Part shown: positions 5,918-14,103 of the stretch, in pieces | Layout: every line of letters begins with the position of its first letter | Position numbering within the stretch: position 1 is the first letter of the stretch | Program-made: the position numbers and the translations under genes | Assembly: GCA_965652145.1 (NCBI GenBank) | Contig: CBFGTV010000083.1 | Coordinates: forward strand, 1 to 14,485 | DNA length: 14,485 nt | Reading direction: 5' to 3' | DNA from: CBFGTV01 sp965652145 | GTDB taxonomy: Bacteria > Bacillota > Clostridia > Peptostreptococcales > Natronincolaceae | Notes under the pieces: generated by a model | What the model was told of the DNA's origin: nothing | Databases searched by the model: none | Seen by the model: only the letters and a program-made list of their open reading frames with translations

Positions 5918-7305
5918 TATTCCCCCTTTCTGCCTCCAACAGTAATTTCACTTACACGAATCATAGGCTGCCCCACATTGGTTGGAATAGAACCGCTAAT
6001 TGAGCCGCACATCCCTTGTCCATAATCCAGATTATCAGCTACCATGTCTATCTTTTTTAAAATTTCAGGGCCATTACCAATTAATGTAGCCCCCTTTACC
6101 GGCCGGTCTATTTTTCCATTCTTGATAAGATAGGCCTCCATCACTGCAAAATTAAAATCTCCAGTGGCAGGATTAACAGAGCCTCCACCAAGGTTTTTAG
6201 CATATATCCCGTGGGATGTATTGGCTATCATTTCCTCGGGCTTCGTGTCTCCTGCAGCAATAAAGGTGTTGGTCATTCTTGAGGTGGGAGCATATTTATA
6301 GGATTGCCTTCTGCCCGACCCCGTTGAAGGCTTGCCCATCCGTCTTCCATTTAATTTATCAATCAAGTATCCCTTTAAAATACCCTTTTCAATCAACACA
6401 TTTCTTTGGGTTTTTTCTCCTTCATCGTCGATGTTGGATGAACCCCAATCATTGGCCAGGGTTCCGTCATCAATGGCAGTCACCAGTTCCGAAGCCACCT
6501 GTTCTCCCAGTCGGTTGGCAAAGACAGAGTTGTTTTTTGCCACAGCCGTTGCTTCAAGGCCGTGACCGCAGGCTTCATGGAAAATTACTCCGCCAAACCG
6601 ATTGTCAATGATAACGGGAAACTTACCAGAGGGGCACAAGTCACCATGAAGCATGGTAACTGCAACCCTTGCTGCTTCTTTGGCAAAATCCTTTACATCG
6701 ATATGCTCAAAAAGTTCAAAGCCCCTTTGGGCCCCCGGTCCGAAATAACCCGGCTGCATCTCCGCTCCCTTTACTGCAATGGCTTCTATCATCATTCGGG
6801 TACGAATCCTACGATCCTCCACCAGCTTACCTTCTGAATTGGCCACCAGTATTTTTTGATCCTCGTCTAAATAACCAACCGTTACCTGGGCAATTTCTGG
6901 GCTATAGGACTTGGCAGCCTGGTAGGCCTCATTCATAACATATATTTTGTCCTTGGCACTGACACTTCTTGGAATTTTACGAATTAAATGTTGATTATAT
7001 ATTGCTTCCTTAACGAGATTAATTGTAATATCTCCCGGCTGTTTTCCGATGGCCTTGGCAGCCTGCCGAGCCATAGACAGCAGCGATTCCCTGTCATGCT
7101 GATTGGTATAGGCATAAACCGAATTAAAGCCATCGAAAATTCTAACCCCCACACCGAAATCTCTTCCACAAATGCTTTTCTCTACTTTGCCCCCCTGTAG
7201 GCGGATACTGGTGTTATCCTTATCCTCTACAAAGACCTCTGCAAAATCTCCTCCCGTTGAAAGTGCCGCCATTAATATATCATCAATTAGTCTTTTATCC
7301 AGCAT
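5917..7305 (-). CDS. tldD: TldD, zinc metalloprotease subunit
   Basis: Catalytic half of the cytoplasmic TldD-TldE protease. The zinc site is intact: H-E-A-C-G-H at 243-248 (family pattern H-E-x-x-x-H) and Cys433 in G-M-C-G, matching the third ligand (Cys454) of E. coli TldD. Other family blocks are G-x-G-R-R-Q-S-Y (329-336), T-S-R-M-T-N-T (341-347), and G-G-G-S-V-N-P-A-T-G-D-F-N-F (373-386). Length (462 aa) is typical. The start at 7305 has a strong TAAGGAGG (7313-7320). It overlaps tldE by one base. The gap to the CapA-family gene upstream is about 100 bases with no obvious terminator, so all three may share a transcript. No candidate peptide substrate or ring-forming enzyme is visible in this window. 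Confidence 0.95.
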   Translation of the reverse strand: MLDKRLIDDILMAALSTGGDFAEVFVEDKDNTSIRLQGGKVEKSICGRDFGVGVRIFDGFNSVYAYTNQHDRESLLSMARQAAKAIGKQPGDITINLVKEAIYNQHLIRKIPRSVSAKDKIYVMNEAYQAAKSYSPEIAQVTVGYLDEDQKILVANSEGKLVEDRRIRTRMMIEAIAVKGAEMQPGYFGPGAQRGFELFEHIDVKDFAKEAARVAVTMLHGDLCPSGKFPVIIDNRFGGVIFHEACGHGLEATAVAKNNSVFANRLGEQVASELVTAIDDGTLANDWGSSNIDDEGEKTQRNVLIEKGILKGYLIDKLNGRRMGKPSTGSGRRQSYKYAPTSRMTNTFIAAGDTKPEEMIANTSHGIYAKNLGGGSVNPATGDFNFAVMEAYLIKNGKIDRPVKGATLIGNGPEILKKIDMVADNLDYGQGMCGSISGSIPTNVGQPMIRVSEITVGGRKGE

Positions 7306-7407
7306 TGTTTCCCCTCCTTATGGCTTAAAAGTTATTTTTTAAATTAGATAACGACAGGCTAAAATCCTTTTTTATATCAAATCTTTTTTATAATAAATCA
7401 ACCAATC

Positions 7408-8670
7408 CTATTCAAAAGCATCAAGGCCTTGAATTCGGATTTTAGGATTATCTGATTGTAGAATGTCCAGACTATTTTCCTTGGAGCCTTTGCATCTTTT
7501 TCGACTGTCTTCACTGAACAGATTATATTGCTCGGGATGCTTCAGGGCCTCCATTACCGGCACAATTTCATAATACCCTCTTTGGTTAATATAATATCGG
7601 TGAACCCAGGTGGGAATACAATCCACCGTCTCGATTGAAATTTCCTGGGTTTGCATATTTTTTTTCAGTGTGACAGACACCATCAGACCATCCTCGGTAT
7701 AGCGATTTTTTAATATTTCATACCGTTGATTGGAAAGAAAGTTTCCCATGGAATAAACTACGAGGGTTTGGTGCTGATTAACCTGGGATTCTATGATTTC
7801 AATGGGCTGGACTACATGGGGATGACTGCCGAAAATAATGTCGACACCAAGGTCTGAAAGTCTTTGGGCAATTTTCCTTTGATAGTCATTGGGCTCCCTT
7901 TGATATTCTTCACCCCAATGGATATAAAAAACGATGATTTCTGCTCCCTCAGCCCTCATATCCTGAATTCGCTGCTTGATTCTTTCAAGGTCTTCCTCCA
8001 GATACTCGTAACTGAAGGTATCAATTAAGCCCGCTGCCTCTTCGGAAAGCTTTAAAGCATTGATGGTTTTATGACCTTCCCATCGTGGGGTTTCGTAGGT
8101 AAAGGCTGTTAACCCTACCTTAATCCCCTTTTCCTCGAGAATTACATAGCTTTTTTCTTCAGGACGCTGTCTTGTGCCCATGGTTTTTAAACCACGCTCC
8201 CATAGTACCGATAAGGTTCGCTTTACCCCTACTGTTCCTGTATCATAGGTATGATTATTAGCCGTAGAAATGGCATTGAAGCCTGCATCGACCAGGGAGT
8301 CGGCCAGGGCATCAGGGGTATTGAATTGGGGAAAGCTTGAATAGCCCCTTTCAGCCCCTGCAAAGGTGGTTTCTAAATTGGCTATGGAAATGTCTGCCTT
8401 CTGGATAAAGGGCTTGATATACTGAAAATTATTTCTAAAGTCATATGTCTTTGTCTCTGGCTGAAATTGGGCGCTAATTTGTGGCCCATGAACCATGATA
8501 TCACCCACTCCGCTGATGACAATTGTTTTAAAGGCAGGTCCTTCTATCACTGGCTCCTTATGGTCTGTTAGATTAGGATAATCACCATCGGTTTCCCGCC
8601 CCTTCACTGGATTACAGCCAACAATTAAAAATAATGCCATCATCACAGCTATTAATCTATACTTTTTCAT
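7408..8670 (-). CDS. CapA-family lipoprotein (metallophosphatase-like, PGA_cap domain)
   Basis: The CapA/PgsA family has a calcineurin-like metallophosphatase fold and is associated with poly-gamma-glutamate capsule. This 420-aa copy is an exported lipoprotein: a basic start, a hydrophobic helix and the lipobox I-V-G-C with Cys19. Probable metal ligands follow the family order: Asp57 and His61 (V-G-D-I-M-V-H), Glu100 (N-L-E-T), N-N-H at 138-140, His251 (I-H-W-G) and H-P-H at 283-285, then Y-S-M-G-N-F. ATG at 8670 is preferred because AGGTGA lies just upstream; an in-frame GTG at 8679 would overlap that site. No capsule genes (pgsB, pgsC) are seen nearby, so it is an orphan CapA homologue, perhaps acting in cell-wall or peptide processing. 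It precedes tldD on the same strand. Confidence 0.88.
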   Translation of the reverse strand: MKKYRLIAVMMALFLIVGCNPVKGRETDGDYPNLTDHKEPVIEGPAFKTIVISGVGDIMVHGPQISAQFQPETKTYDFRNNFQYIKPFIQKADISIANLETTFAGAERGYSSFPQFNTPDALADSLVDAGFNAISTANNHTYDTGTVGVKRTLSVLWERGLKTMGTRQRPEEKSYVILEEKGIKVGLTAFTYETPRWEGHKTINALKLSEEAAGLIDTFSYEYLEEDLERIKQRIQDMRAEGAEIIVFYIHWGEEYQREPNDYQRKIAQRLSDLGVDIIFGSHPHVVQPIEIIESQVNQHQTLVVYSMGNFLSNQRYEILKNRYTEDGLMVSVTLKKNMQTQEISIETVDCIPTWVHRYYINQRGYYEIVPVMEALKHPEQYNLFSEDSRKRCKGSKENSLDILQSDNPKIRIQGLDAFE

Positions 8671-8730
8671 TTTTATCACCTACTCTTAAGATTGACCTGG
8701 TGCTGAACAAAACAATTTAAAAGCCTAGTA

Positions 8731-8755
8731 CCCTGCATCTTTAAATGATGCAGGG
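8731..8755 (-). terminator. Stem-loop after the TerB-like gene
   Basis: CCCTGCATC (8731-8739) and GATGCAGGG (8747-8755) form a perfect 9-bp stem around seven bases. The four Ts that follow lie on the plus strand; on the minus strand, where the flanking genes are, the trailing T-run is weak and displaced. It most likely ends or attenuates the pcp/TerB-like transcript before the CapA-family gene. Confidence 0.65.
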
Positions 8756-8788
8756 TTTTCCCTAGAGAAAACAAACGAAGGACTAGAG

Positions 8789-9694
8789 CTAGATTAGCTT
8801 AGTTTTGGTATTTTTCAAGGTTCCCAAGGTTTTATCCAGGAGCTTGTATACAGATAATTGTCTTTGCTTTTCCTCCTGGTCCTGAATTTCCTGGATTTTT
8901 TGACCTAGCCTAGCAAGATCCTTTTCGGCATAATGAATAGCTCTAAAGTGAATTTCCGCCATTTCCTGATATAAAAGGGCCCGATACCGTTTTTCCTTCC
9001 TACTGCCTCGGCCCATGAGCCATTTTGTACTATGGTAGGCTCCGTAGGAAACTAAAATAACCGTAGCAATACCTGTAATAATTGAGTAATCCTTTGTATA
9101 CTTTTTCATACCGAGCCTTTTCAAGCCCTTTACTATTCCCACCGGGCCAAAACCATGGAAGCTGCCGCCACTAAAATAAATCATACCTAAAGGAATCCCC
9201 AGAGCCATGGCCTTGGCCGTGGCCTCCTGGGCAATTTCTTCGTGTAAGTGGTGTTCTATGTTTACCTGAAAGGTTTGATCCTGTTCATGTTCGTCTAAAA
9301 AGAATTGAAGCTGTTCTTCACTGATGTCCAACAGATTAACCAGCTTTAACAGCAGTAGATTTTCTTCTGAGTCAACCACATAATCTGCCTTCATAATGAT
9401 GACTAAATCCTTAATCAGGGAAAATCTAATGATATTCTTTTCCTGTTGATTGACTCCCTTCATCAGGCTATTGACCAATAAGGCCAAATTTTCATCATCC
9501 CTTATTAACAATTTAAGCAAGTTAATCCTCGCCTCGGCCCTAAGCTTAATGTTCCCCATTAACCGATATAGCTCTGCCAGCTTTAGCTGATTTCCTCCGT
9601 CTCCAGCCTTAACCATCAGCATCAGCAATTTGCAATAGGCCTGTTTTATTGCGGCAGGCATTTGATCTAAAGATCTGACACTCTCTTTTTTCAT
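8789..9694 (-). CDS. Membrane protein with N-terminal TerB-like domain, function unknown
   Basis: The N-terminal 135 residues are all-helical and resemble TerB-like domains. A first helix pair lies at about 14-65. It is followed by L-I-K-D-L-V-I-I-M-K-A-D (93-104), an acidic turn D-S-E-E-N (108-112), and D-I-S-E-E-Q-L (123-129), the usual 'acidic turn then I/L-S-E-E-Q-L' ending. A glycine-rich hydrophobic segment follows (about 163-190), then a clear membrane helix (about 204-222) and a charged, probably coiled-coil C-terminus (232-295). It is therefore likely a cytoplasmic TerB-like domain tethered to the membrane. AGGAG precedes ATG by nine bases. The gene lies 44 bases after pcp and is probably co-transcribed with it; a stem-loop follows. 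TerB domains occur in stress and phage-defence settings, but nothing else here points to either. Confidence 0.65.
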   Translation of the reverse strand: MKKESVRSLDQMPAAIKQAYCKLLMLMVKAGDGGNQLKLAELYRLMGNIKLRAEARINLLKLLIRDDENLALLVNSLMKGVNQQEKNIIRFSLIKDLVIIMKADYVVDSEENLLLLKLVNLLDISEEQLQFFLDEHEQDQTFQVNIEHHLHEEIAQEATAKAMALGIPLGMIYFSGGSFHGFGPVGIVKGLKRLGMKKYTKDYSIITGIATVILVSYGAYHSTKWLMGRGSRKEKRYRALLYQEMAEIHFRAIHYAEKDLARLGQKIQEIQDQEEKQRQLSVYKLLDKTLGTLKNTKTKLI

Positions 9695-9738
9695 CTTTTT
9701 TCACTCCTATGGAATTATTGGCAGACATCTACCCTCGC

Positions 9739-10383
9739 CTAGTGGAGGCTGCCTCCAATTATTTTAATATCATCCTGATCTTCAGCCAGGCTTTTCAACG
9801 CAGCAATGATTCCCGTTACAAGGTCTTTCAGCTTCATATGAAAAATTTCTGAACTGCCCTCGGCTTGTTCATCAATAATGGGAATATGCATAAAGCCTGC
9901 CCGGAAGCTCGGCGCTGTTTCCTGGTTGGCATAATGAAGGGCACCGTACATAACATGGTTACATACGAAGGTACCTGCTGAATTGGAGACCGCCCCCGGA
10001 ATACCCGCTGTCTTAATTGCTTCAACCATTTTTTTGATGGGTAAGGTAGTAAAGTAGGCGGCAGCCCCTTCCGGGTAGATTGCCTCATCAATTGGCTGGT
10101 TTCCTTCATTATCCGGAATCCTAGCGTCATCTATGTTAATGGCAATCCGTTCCATGGTTAAGGCATCCCGCCCTGCGGCTTGTCCAATGGCCAACACCAC
10201 GTCGGGCTTAAATTCGTCAATGTAGTCAATCATCTGCTGTATTGATTTTTTAAATACCGTTGGAAGCTGTTGTTTGATGATTTGAGCCTTTTCTATACTG
10301 TCTGGCAAATACCTTAAAACCACTGACGACGGGTTGATTTTTTCTCCCCCAAAGGGGTCAAAACCTGTAACCAATATTTTCAT
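9739..10383 (-). CDS. pcp: Pyroglutamyl-peptidase I
   Basis: A cytoplasmic cysteine peptidase (family C15) that removes N-terminal pyroglutamate from peptides. The 214-aa length matches the family. The catalytic triad is visible: Glu78 (T-M-E-R-I-A-I-N), Cys141 (A-G-T-F-V-C-N-H-V-M-Y) and His166 (G-F-M-H-I-P). The N-terminal V-T-G-F-D-P-F-G-G (5-13) and N-P-S (17-19) are diagnostic. The start at 10383 has a GGGGGG-type ribosome binding site seven bases upstream. The TerB-like membrane protein follows after 44 bases. A promoter with an extended -10 lies about 130 bases upstream. Confidence 0.96.
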   Translation of the reverse strand: MKILVTGFDPFGGEKINPSSVVLRYLPDSIEKAQIIKQQLPTVFKKSIQQMIDYIDEFKPDVVLAIGQAAGRDALTMERIAINIDDARIPDNEGNQPIDEAIYPEGAAAYFTTLPIKKMVEAIKTAGIPGAVSNSAGTFVCNHVMYGALHYANQETAPSFRAGFMHIPIIDEQAEGSSEIFHMKLKDLVTGIIAALKSLAEDQDDIKIIGGSLH

Positions 10384-10521
10384 ATTAAGCCCCCCATATT
10401 GTATTAAGCCGTACTATAATCGGCTCGTTCAATTCCTTAATACCTCTATTATATTCCCTTTTCCTGCTCCTTTACCATATTAATTTTTTGGATATTCCAA
10501 CTGAAATATTAATTTACCTAT

Positions 10522-10553
10522 ATTGTACCATATAGTTTGATGTTTCATGTCAA
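10522..10553 (-). promoter_or_regulatory. Candidate promoter of pcp with extended -10
   Basis: On the minus strand TGGTACAAT gives an extended -10 (hexamer TACAAT at 10522-10527). A perfect TTGACA (10548-10553) lies upstream, but the 20-base spacer is too long, so the extended -10 would have to carry the promoter. Start near 10515, leader of about 130 bases. Confidence 0.45.
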
Positions 10554-10658
10554 AAAGTTCCTGTACCATAAATAAAAGGATTAAAGTATTATTGTATTTA
10601 CAGACAAGGCGTATAGTGATAACCTTAATGCGATATCCCTGCTTCACCAAAGTAAAAC

Positions 10659-10690
10659 AGCCGAATTTACAAATATCTGTAAATTCGGCT
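10659..10690 (-). terminator. Terminator of the aldolase-glycerate kinase-reductase operon
   Basis: AGCCGAATTTACA (10659-10671) and TGTAAATTCGGCT (10678-10690) form a perfect 13-bp stem with a six-base loop. On the minus strand it is followed by GTTTTACTTT. It lies about 75 bases after the stop of the reductase gene. Confidence 0.75.
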
Positions 10691-10763
10691 ACAAAAAGGG
10701 ATGATATGAACTTTTCTAACATCTGTGTTTCCTGTATTCTCATGTGACCAATTATGTGGACAA

Positions 10764-11651
10764 TTATTTTCTGGTTACCTCAACATTTGCCAGCTTTTCA
10801 TAATGCTTTACAATGCTTGAATGATCCTCTATGCCACAGCCGTCAACCTTAATTGCCTGCATAATTTCCATTACCTGAGCAGTTAAAGGAAGGGGGACCC
10901 CTACATCATGGGACGTATCAATTACATTGTTCAGATCCTTTATGTGAAGATCTATTCTAAATCCGGGATTAAAGTTCCTATCCATCATCATTGGCGCCTT
11001 TGCATCCATAACAGTGCTTCCTGCAAGACCACCTCTTATTGCTTGATATACTAAATCGGGAGCAACCCCAGCTTTTTTGGCCAATACCAATGCCTCTGAA
11101 ACGGCCGCAATGTTAAGGGCCACTACCACCTGGTTACACAGCTTTGCAACATTACCGGCACCGCTTTCACCTACGTAAACTGCTGAAGAAGCCATTTCCA
11201 TGATAATATTGTAATATTTATCGAAGATTTCCTTCTTACCCCCTACCATTACGGCCAATGTACCGTCAATGGCCTTTGGCTCTCCACCACTAACCGGAGC
11301 ATCTAACAGGTTTATTCCCTTCTCCTCTAAAGCAGCATATATCTTTCTGCTGCTTAAGGGGGCAATTGAGCTCATATCAATTATCGTCGTTCCTGGCTTA
11401 GCCCCTTCAATAAGGCCTCCCTCACCTAAAACAACCTCCTCAACCTGTGGGGAGTTTGGAAGCATTGTAATGATTACTTCGCATTGACTTGCCAGTTCCA
11501 GCTTTGTGTTTGCAGTTTCAGCTCCCAGAGACTTTAATTCCGCTACCGAAGCTTTGTTTAAGTCAAGTACTATTAATTTATGGCCAGCCTTAATTAAATT
11601 TTTAGCCATTGGCTTTCCCATTATTCCCAATCCTATAAATCCAATTTTCAT
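10764..11651 (-). CDS. garR: 2-hydroxy-3-oxopropionate (tartronate semialdehyde) reductase, beta-hydroxyacid dehydrogenase family
   Basis: Reduces tartronate semialdehyde to D-glycerate with NAD(P)H in the cytoplasm. The 295-aa protein has the N-terminal Rossmann motif G-F-I-G-L-G-I-M-G-K-P (4-14). The substrate loop D-A-P-V-S-G-G-E-P-K-A (117-127) carries the E-P-K-A form typical of GarR/GlxR. Lys170 in G-N-V-A-K-L-C-N-Q is the catalytic lysine of the family, and the C-terminal helical domain is complete. The glycerate 2-kinase lies 25 bases upstream, which supports this specificity over 3-hydroxyisobutyrate dehydrogenase. The ribosome binding site (AAAGG) is rather far from the ATG. It is the last gene of the operon, and a strong stem-loop follows. 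Confidence 0.9.
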   Translation of the reverse strand: MKIGFIGLGIMGKPMAKNLIKAGHKLIVLDLNKASVAELKSLGAETANTKLELASQCEVIITMLPNSPQVEEVVLGEGGLIEGAKPGTTIIDMSSIAPLSSRKIYAALEEKGINLLDAPVSGGEPKAIDGTLAVMVGGKKEIFDKYYNIIMEMASSAVYVGESGAGNVAKLCNQVVVALNIAAVSEALVLAKKAGVAPDLVYQAIRGGLAGSTVMDAKAPMMMDRNFNPGFRIDLHIKDLNNVIDTSHDVGVPLPLTAQVMEIMQAIKVDGCGIEDHSSIVKHYEKLANVEVTRK

Positions 11652-11676
11652 ATCTAATCATCTTACCTTTCTATTT

Positions 11677-12936
11677 TTATTTTTTACATAGCAACACAAC
11701 AATATCATTAACATTGGTTCCTGTTGGGCCTGTTATCAGCAGGTCTTCACTTGCCATTAATGCATGATAGGAATCATTATTGTCTAGATAGACCTCAGGA
11801 AGTATCCCTTTGGATTTCATTCTTTCAGTTGTTTGTCCATCAATAATTCCGCCTGCCGCATCGGTTGGTCCATCTGTTCCATCAGAGCCTACCGCAAATA
11901 TTACAGTGTCCTCTAAGCCTGCAATACCTATGGCTGCTGATAGGACCATTTCTTGATTTCTGCCTCCCTTGCCCTTACCGGTTAACCGAACAATGGTCTC
12001 TCCTCCGGCTATTATGGCACAGGGCGGCTTTAATAAAGGATTTATCTTAGCACTCCCCTTAATCTCCCGGGCAATTGATGCCATAAACTTGCCTGCTTCC
12101 TTTGCTTCACAGTCAAGGGTAGAGGAAATAACAACGGGCCTGTATCCGAGTCTTTCGGCACTCATTGCAGCAGCACTACATAATGCACTGACGCTTCCTG
12201 TAACAATTGTTTCACAATTTTCAACGGTCTTTGGGGTTTCTATATTAAGAACCGCCTTAATACGGTCGCCAACCCTTAGCTTGTATTTTTCAATTATATT
12301 TAGGGCTTCCTCAGAGGTTGAGACATCTGGGTAGGCAGGACCCGAGGCGATTACATCTAGCCTGTCTCCCAATACATCTGACAACACAATGGCATAAATT
12401 TTGGCCTTTTTACATTTCGAAGCGAACCTTCCTCCCTTTACGGCGGAAAGGTGCTTTCTGATTGTATTAATTTCAACAATATCTGCTCCACATGCTAACA
12501 GTTGATTGGTAATATCCATAATATCTTCCAGGGTTATTCCTTCCATAGGCATTTCAAATAGCGCCGAACCCCCGCCGGATATAAGTAATATAACATGATC
12601 CTCCTCTGTTAGATTTTCCACTAATTCAAGGACTTTATTGGCTCCCTCGACAGAATTTTCATCTGGTATTGGATGACCAGCCTCAACAATTTCAAATCCC
12701 TCTATTGGCCCCTTAGAATGTCCGTATTTAGTGACTACAATCCCCTTTGAAACCCTACTGCCTAAGGTGTTTTTAGTTGCCTTTGCCATATTCCAGGCGG
12801 CCTTTCCAATTGCTACTACAACAATATTTCCACTGAATCTTTGGTTTGCTAATGCTTTTATTACTGCGGCCTCTGGCAAAACAGCCTTGATTGATTCATC
12901 AATTATTTTTAGAGCATCCTGTCTGACTGTACTCAT
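11677..12936 (-). CDS. Glycerate 2-kinase, DUF4147/MOFRL type
   Basis: Phosphorylates D-glycerate to 2-phosphoglycerate with ATP, linking sugar-acid breakdown to lower glycolysis. The 419-aa length fits the two-domain family: an N-terminal DUF4147 domain with A-I-G-K-A-A (42-47, conserved Lys45), L-I-S-G-G-G-S-A-L (118-126), and L-S-D-V-L-G-D (185-191), and a C-terminal MOFRL domain with G-G-R-N-Q-E (324-329) and S-D-G-T-D-G-P-T-D-A-A-G-G (351-363). AGGTGG lies close before ATG at 12936. It sits 30 bases after the aldolase-like gene and 25 bases before the reductase, so the three form one operon. This is the GckA/TtuD-like class, not the GarK/GlxK class of E. coli. Confidence 0.93.
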   Translation of the reverse strand: MSTVRQDALKIIDESIKAVLPEAAVIKALANQRFSGNIVVVAIGKAAWNMAKATKNTLGSRVSKGIVVTKYGHSKGPIEGFEIVEAGHPIPDENSVEGANKVLELVENLTEEDHVILLISGGGSALFEMPMEGITLEDIMDITNQLLACGADIVEINTIRKHLSAVKGGRFASKCKKAKIYAIVLSDVLGDRLDVIASGPAYPDVSTSEEALNIIEKYKLRVGDRIKAVLNIETPKTVENCETIVTGSVSALCSAAAMSAERLGYRPVVISSTLDCEAKEAGKFMASIAREIKGSAKINPLLKPPCAIIAGGETIVRLTGKGKGGRNQEMVLSAAIGIAGLEDTVIFAVGSDGTDGPTDAAGGIIDGQTTERMKSKGILPEVYLDNNDSYHALMASEDLLITGPTGTNVNDIVVLLCKK

Positions 12937-12966
12937 ATAACCACCTACTTTTCCTAGAATGGTATA

Positions 12967-13866
12967 CTATTTAATTAAGCCTACATCGGTGAGAACCTTT
13001 TTAATTCCAGCTAGCCTCTCTTCTGTACAATGGTCGATTGGCCTTACCGGGTGCCCTACATTGATCCCCATAAGATTTAAGCAATCCTTCATCACCACGG
13101 GAAAGCTTCCATAATTATAGGTATTTCGCAATGGAATGAGCTTATATTGTGCCTCCATTGCCCCGGCATAATCTCCAGCCATATATTTTTCATAAATGTC
13201 TACTACCAGCCTGGGGGCCACATTTGCTGTCCCTGCAACACACCCCACACCACCATATGCCAGGGTTCCATATATAAGATAATCTGAACCACTCAGTACT
13301 TTAAAATTGGGTATTTCCTTTGTTACTCGAATATATTCGACTGTTTGAACAAAATCAAAGGAGGTATTTTTAATTCCAACAATGTTATCAATTTTAGCCA
13401 GTTTTTCTAATAATGCTACTGAAATATTATTGGTTGTCTTACCTGGATTATTATATAAAAGTACAGGCAGCTTTGTTGATTTTGCAATGGCTTCAAAATG
13501 GTTGTACATTTCCTTTTCGTTGGGCTGAATAAACATTGGTGTTAGTACTGTTAAAGCATCTGCTCCTGCTTCCTCTGCCATTTGGGCCAGTTTAATGCAT
13601 TCCCTTGTGGTAACAGCACTGGCTCCGGCATAAACAGGTACCCTTCCCTTTACATGCCTTACAGTTACTTCGATTGCTCTTTTTTGATTTTCGAAGTCAA
13701 AGGCATAAAATTCGCCGTTGCTTCCCAGTACGAAAACACCATGCACACCTCCCTCCAACACATGGTCTATTACTCTTTGTAAAGCCGCTTCATCAACATT
13801 TTCATCCAAATCAACCGGGGTAATAATGGGAGGAATAACCCCCTTTAACTCATTAATGTTTAGCAT
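12967..13866 (-). CDS. DHDPS/NAL-family aldolase or dehydratase, probably acting on a keto sugar acid
   Basis: A class I Schiff-base TIM-barrel enzyme of the DapA family, 299 aa. Lys166 (V-G-I-K-N) is the Schiff-base lysine and Tyr138 (L-L-Y-N-N-P) the acid/base residue. The substrate loop reads G-S-N-G-E-F (48-53), where DapA usually has G-T-T-G-E. ATG at 13866 is chosen because AGGAGG precedes it by six bases; an in-frame ATG at 13881 lacks a good site. Placement before glycerate kinase and tartronate semialdehyde reductase argues against lysine synthesis. It suggests cleavage of a 2-keto-3-deoxy acid such as 5-keto-4-deoxyglucarate to pyruvate plus tartronate semialdehyde, the step GarL performs in E. 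coli. Other members of this family (KdgD dehydratase, NanA, KDG aldolase) cannot be excluded. Confidence 0.85.
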   Translation of the reverse strand: MLNINELKGVIPPIITPVDLDENVDEAALQRVIDHVLEGGVHGVFVLGSNGEFYAFDFENQKRAIEVTVRHVKGRVPVYAGASAVTTRECIKLAQMAEEAGADALTVLTPMFIQPNEKEMYNHFEAIAKSTKLPVLLYNNPGKTTNNISVALLEKLAKIDNIVGIKNTSFDFVQTVEYIRVTKEIPNFKVLSGSDYLIYGTLAYGGVGCVAGTANVAPRLVVDIYEKYMAGDYAGAMEAQYKLIPLRNTYNYGSFPVVMKDCLNLMGINVGHPVRPIDHCTEERLAGIKKVLTDVGLIK

Positions 13867-13926
13867 TGTAGACCTCCTCAATTAAGGAATTCTTATTGAT
13901 TTAGTTTCTCTTAATACTTATTTTAA

Positions 13927-13956
13927 ATTATAAAGTCATTGTTTACCATGTTTCAT
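13927..13956 (-). promoter_or_regulatory. Candidate sigma-A promoter of the glycerate operon
   Basis: On the minus strand ATGAAA (13951-13956, four of six to TTGACA) and a perfect TATAAT (13927-13932) are 18 bases apart. Start near 13920, with a leader of about 54 bases. The weak -35 suits an activated promoter. An alternative TATAAT lies at 13988-13993 without a clear -35. Confidence 0.5.
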
Positions 13957-14020
13957 GTGTATCAAATTAATAGATTTTATCGTGCTAATTATACAAAACT
14001 AAGTAATAGTTACTGGATTA

Positions 14021-14040
14021 AAATGGTATAATATCCATTT
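14021..14040. repeat. Interrupted palindrome, possible operator
   Basis: AAATGG and CCATTT are separated by TATAATAT, in the middle of the regulator-operon interval. It could be a binding site for the CdaR-type regulator or simply AT-rich sequence. Confidence 0.35.
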
Positions 14041-14073
14041 AACTCACGATTATTATGCGGATCTTTTTTTGTC

Positions 14074-14103
14074 AAAATAGAAAAAACTCCCGAGGCGAGA
14101 GTT
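14074..14103 (-). terminator. Intrinsic terminator of the PucR/CdaR-type regulator gene
   Basis: On the minus strand AACTCTCG and CGGGAGTT form an 8-bp stem (one T-G pair) with a three-base loop (14085-14103). It is followed by TTTTTTC and further Ts (14074-14086). It separates the regulator from the catabolic operon, so they are transcribed independently. Confidence 0.85.

Larger units (their letters stand above)
10384..10763. other. 380-base non-coding interval between pcp and the garR-type gene
   Basis: AT-rich interval with no convincing gene. It holds the terminator stem of the glycerate operon (10659-10690), a likely pcp promoter (10522-10553), and a long pcp leader with a small hairpin (GCCG/CGGC) near the ribosome binding site. 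Open frames on both strands at about 10480-10747 run through the terminator stem, lack ribosome binding sites and have no recognisable domain. Confidence 0.6.

Noticed and set aside
6279..7200. Several open frames on either strand inside tldD
   Set aside because: They overlap the intact tldD frame, have no ribosome binding sites and give low-complexity translations.
4562..7305. A RiPP (modified peptide) cluster around tldD-tldE
   Set aside because: No precursor peptide, cyclodehydratase, radical-SAM enzyme or dedicated exporter is visible, and tldDE often occurs alone.
7340..7400. Near-repeat of ATAAAAAAGATTT before tldD as a regulatory direct repeat
   Set aside because: Two short A-rich copies only; expected in AT-rich intergenic DNA.
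10480..10747. Open reading frames on both strands (about 87 and 66 codons)
   Set aside because: Both run through the perfect 13-bp terminator stem at 10659-10690, have no ribosome binding site and no recognisable domain.
13952..13965. FNR-box-like TTGAT-acac-ATGAA on the minus strand before the glycerate operon
   Set aside because: Nine of ten bases match, but its centre is 31.5 bp from the end of the -10 box rather than 34.5, and it overlaps the -35. FNR control of a sugar-acid operon is not otherwise supported.
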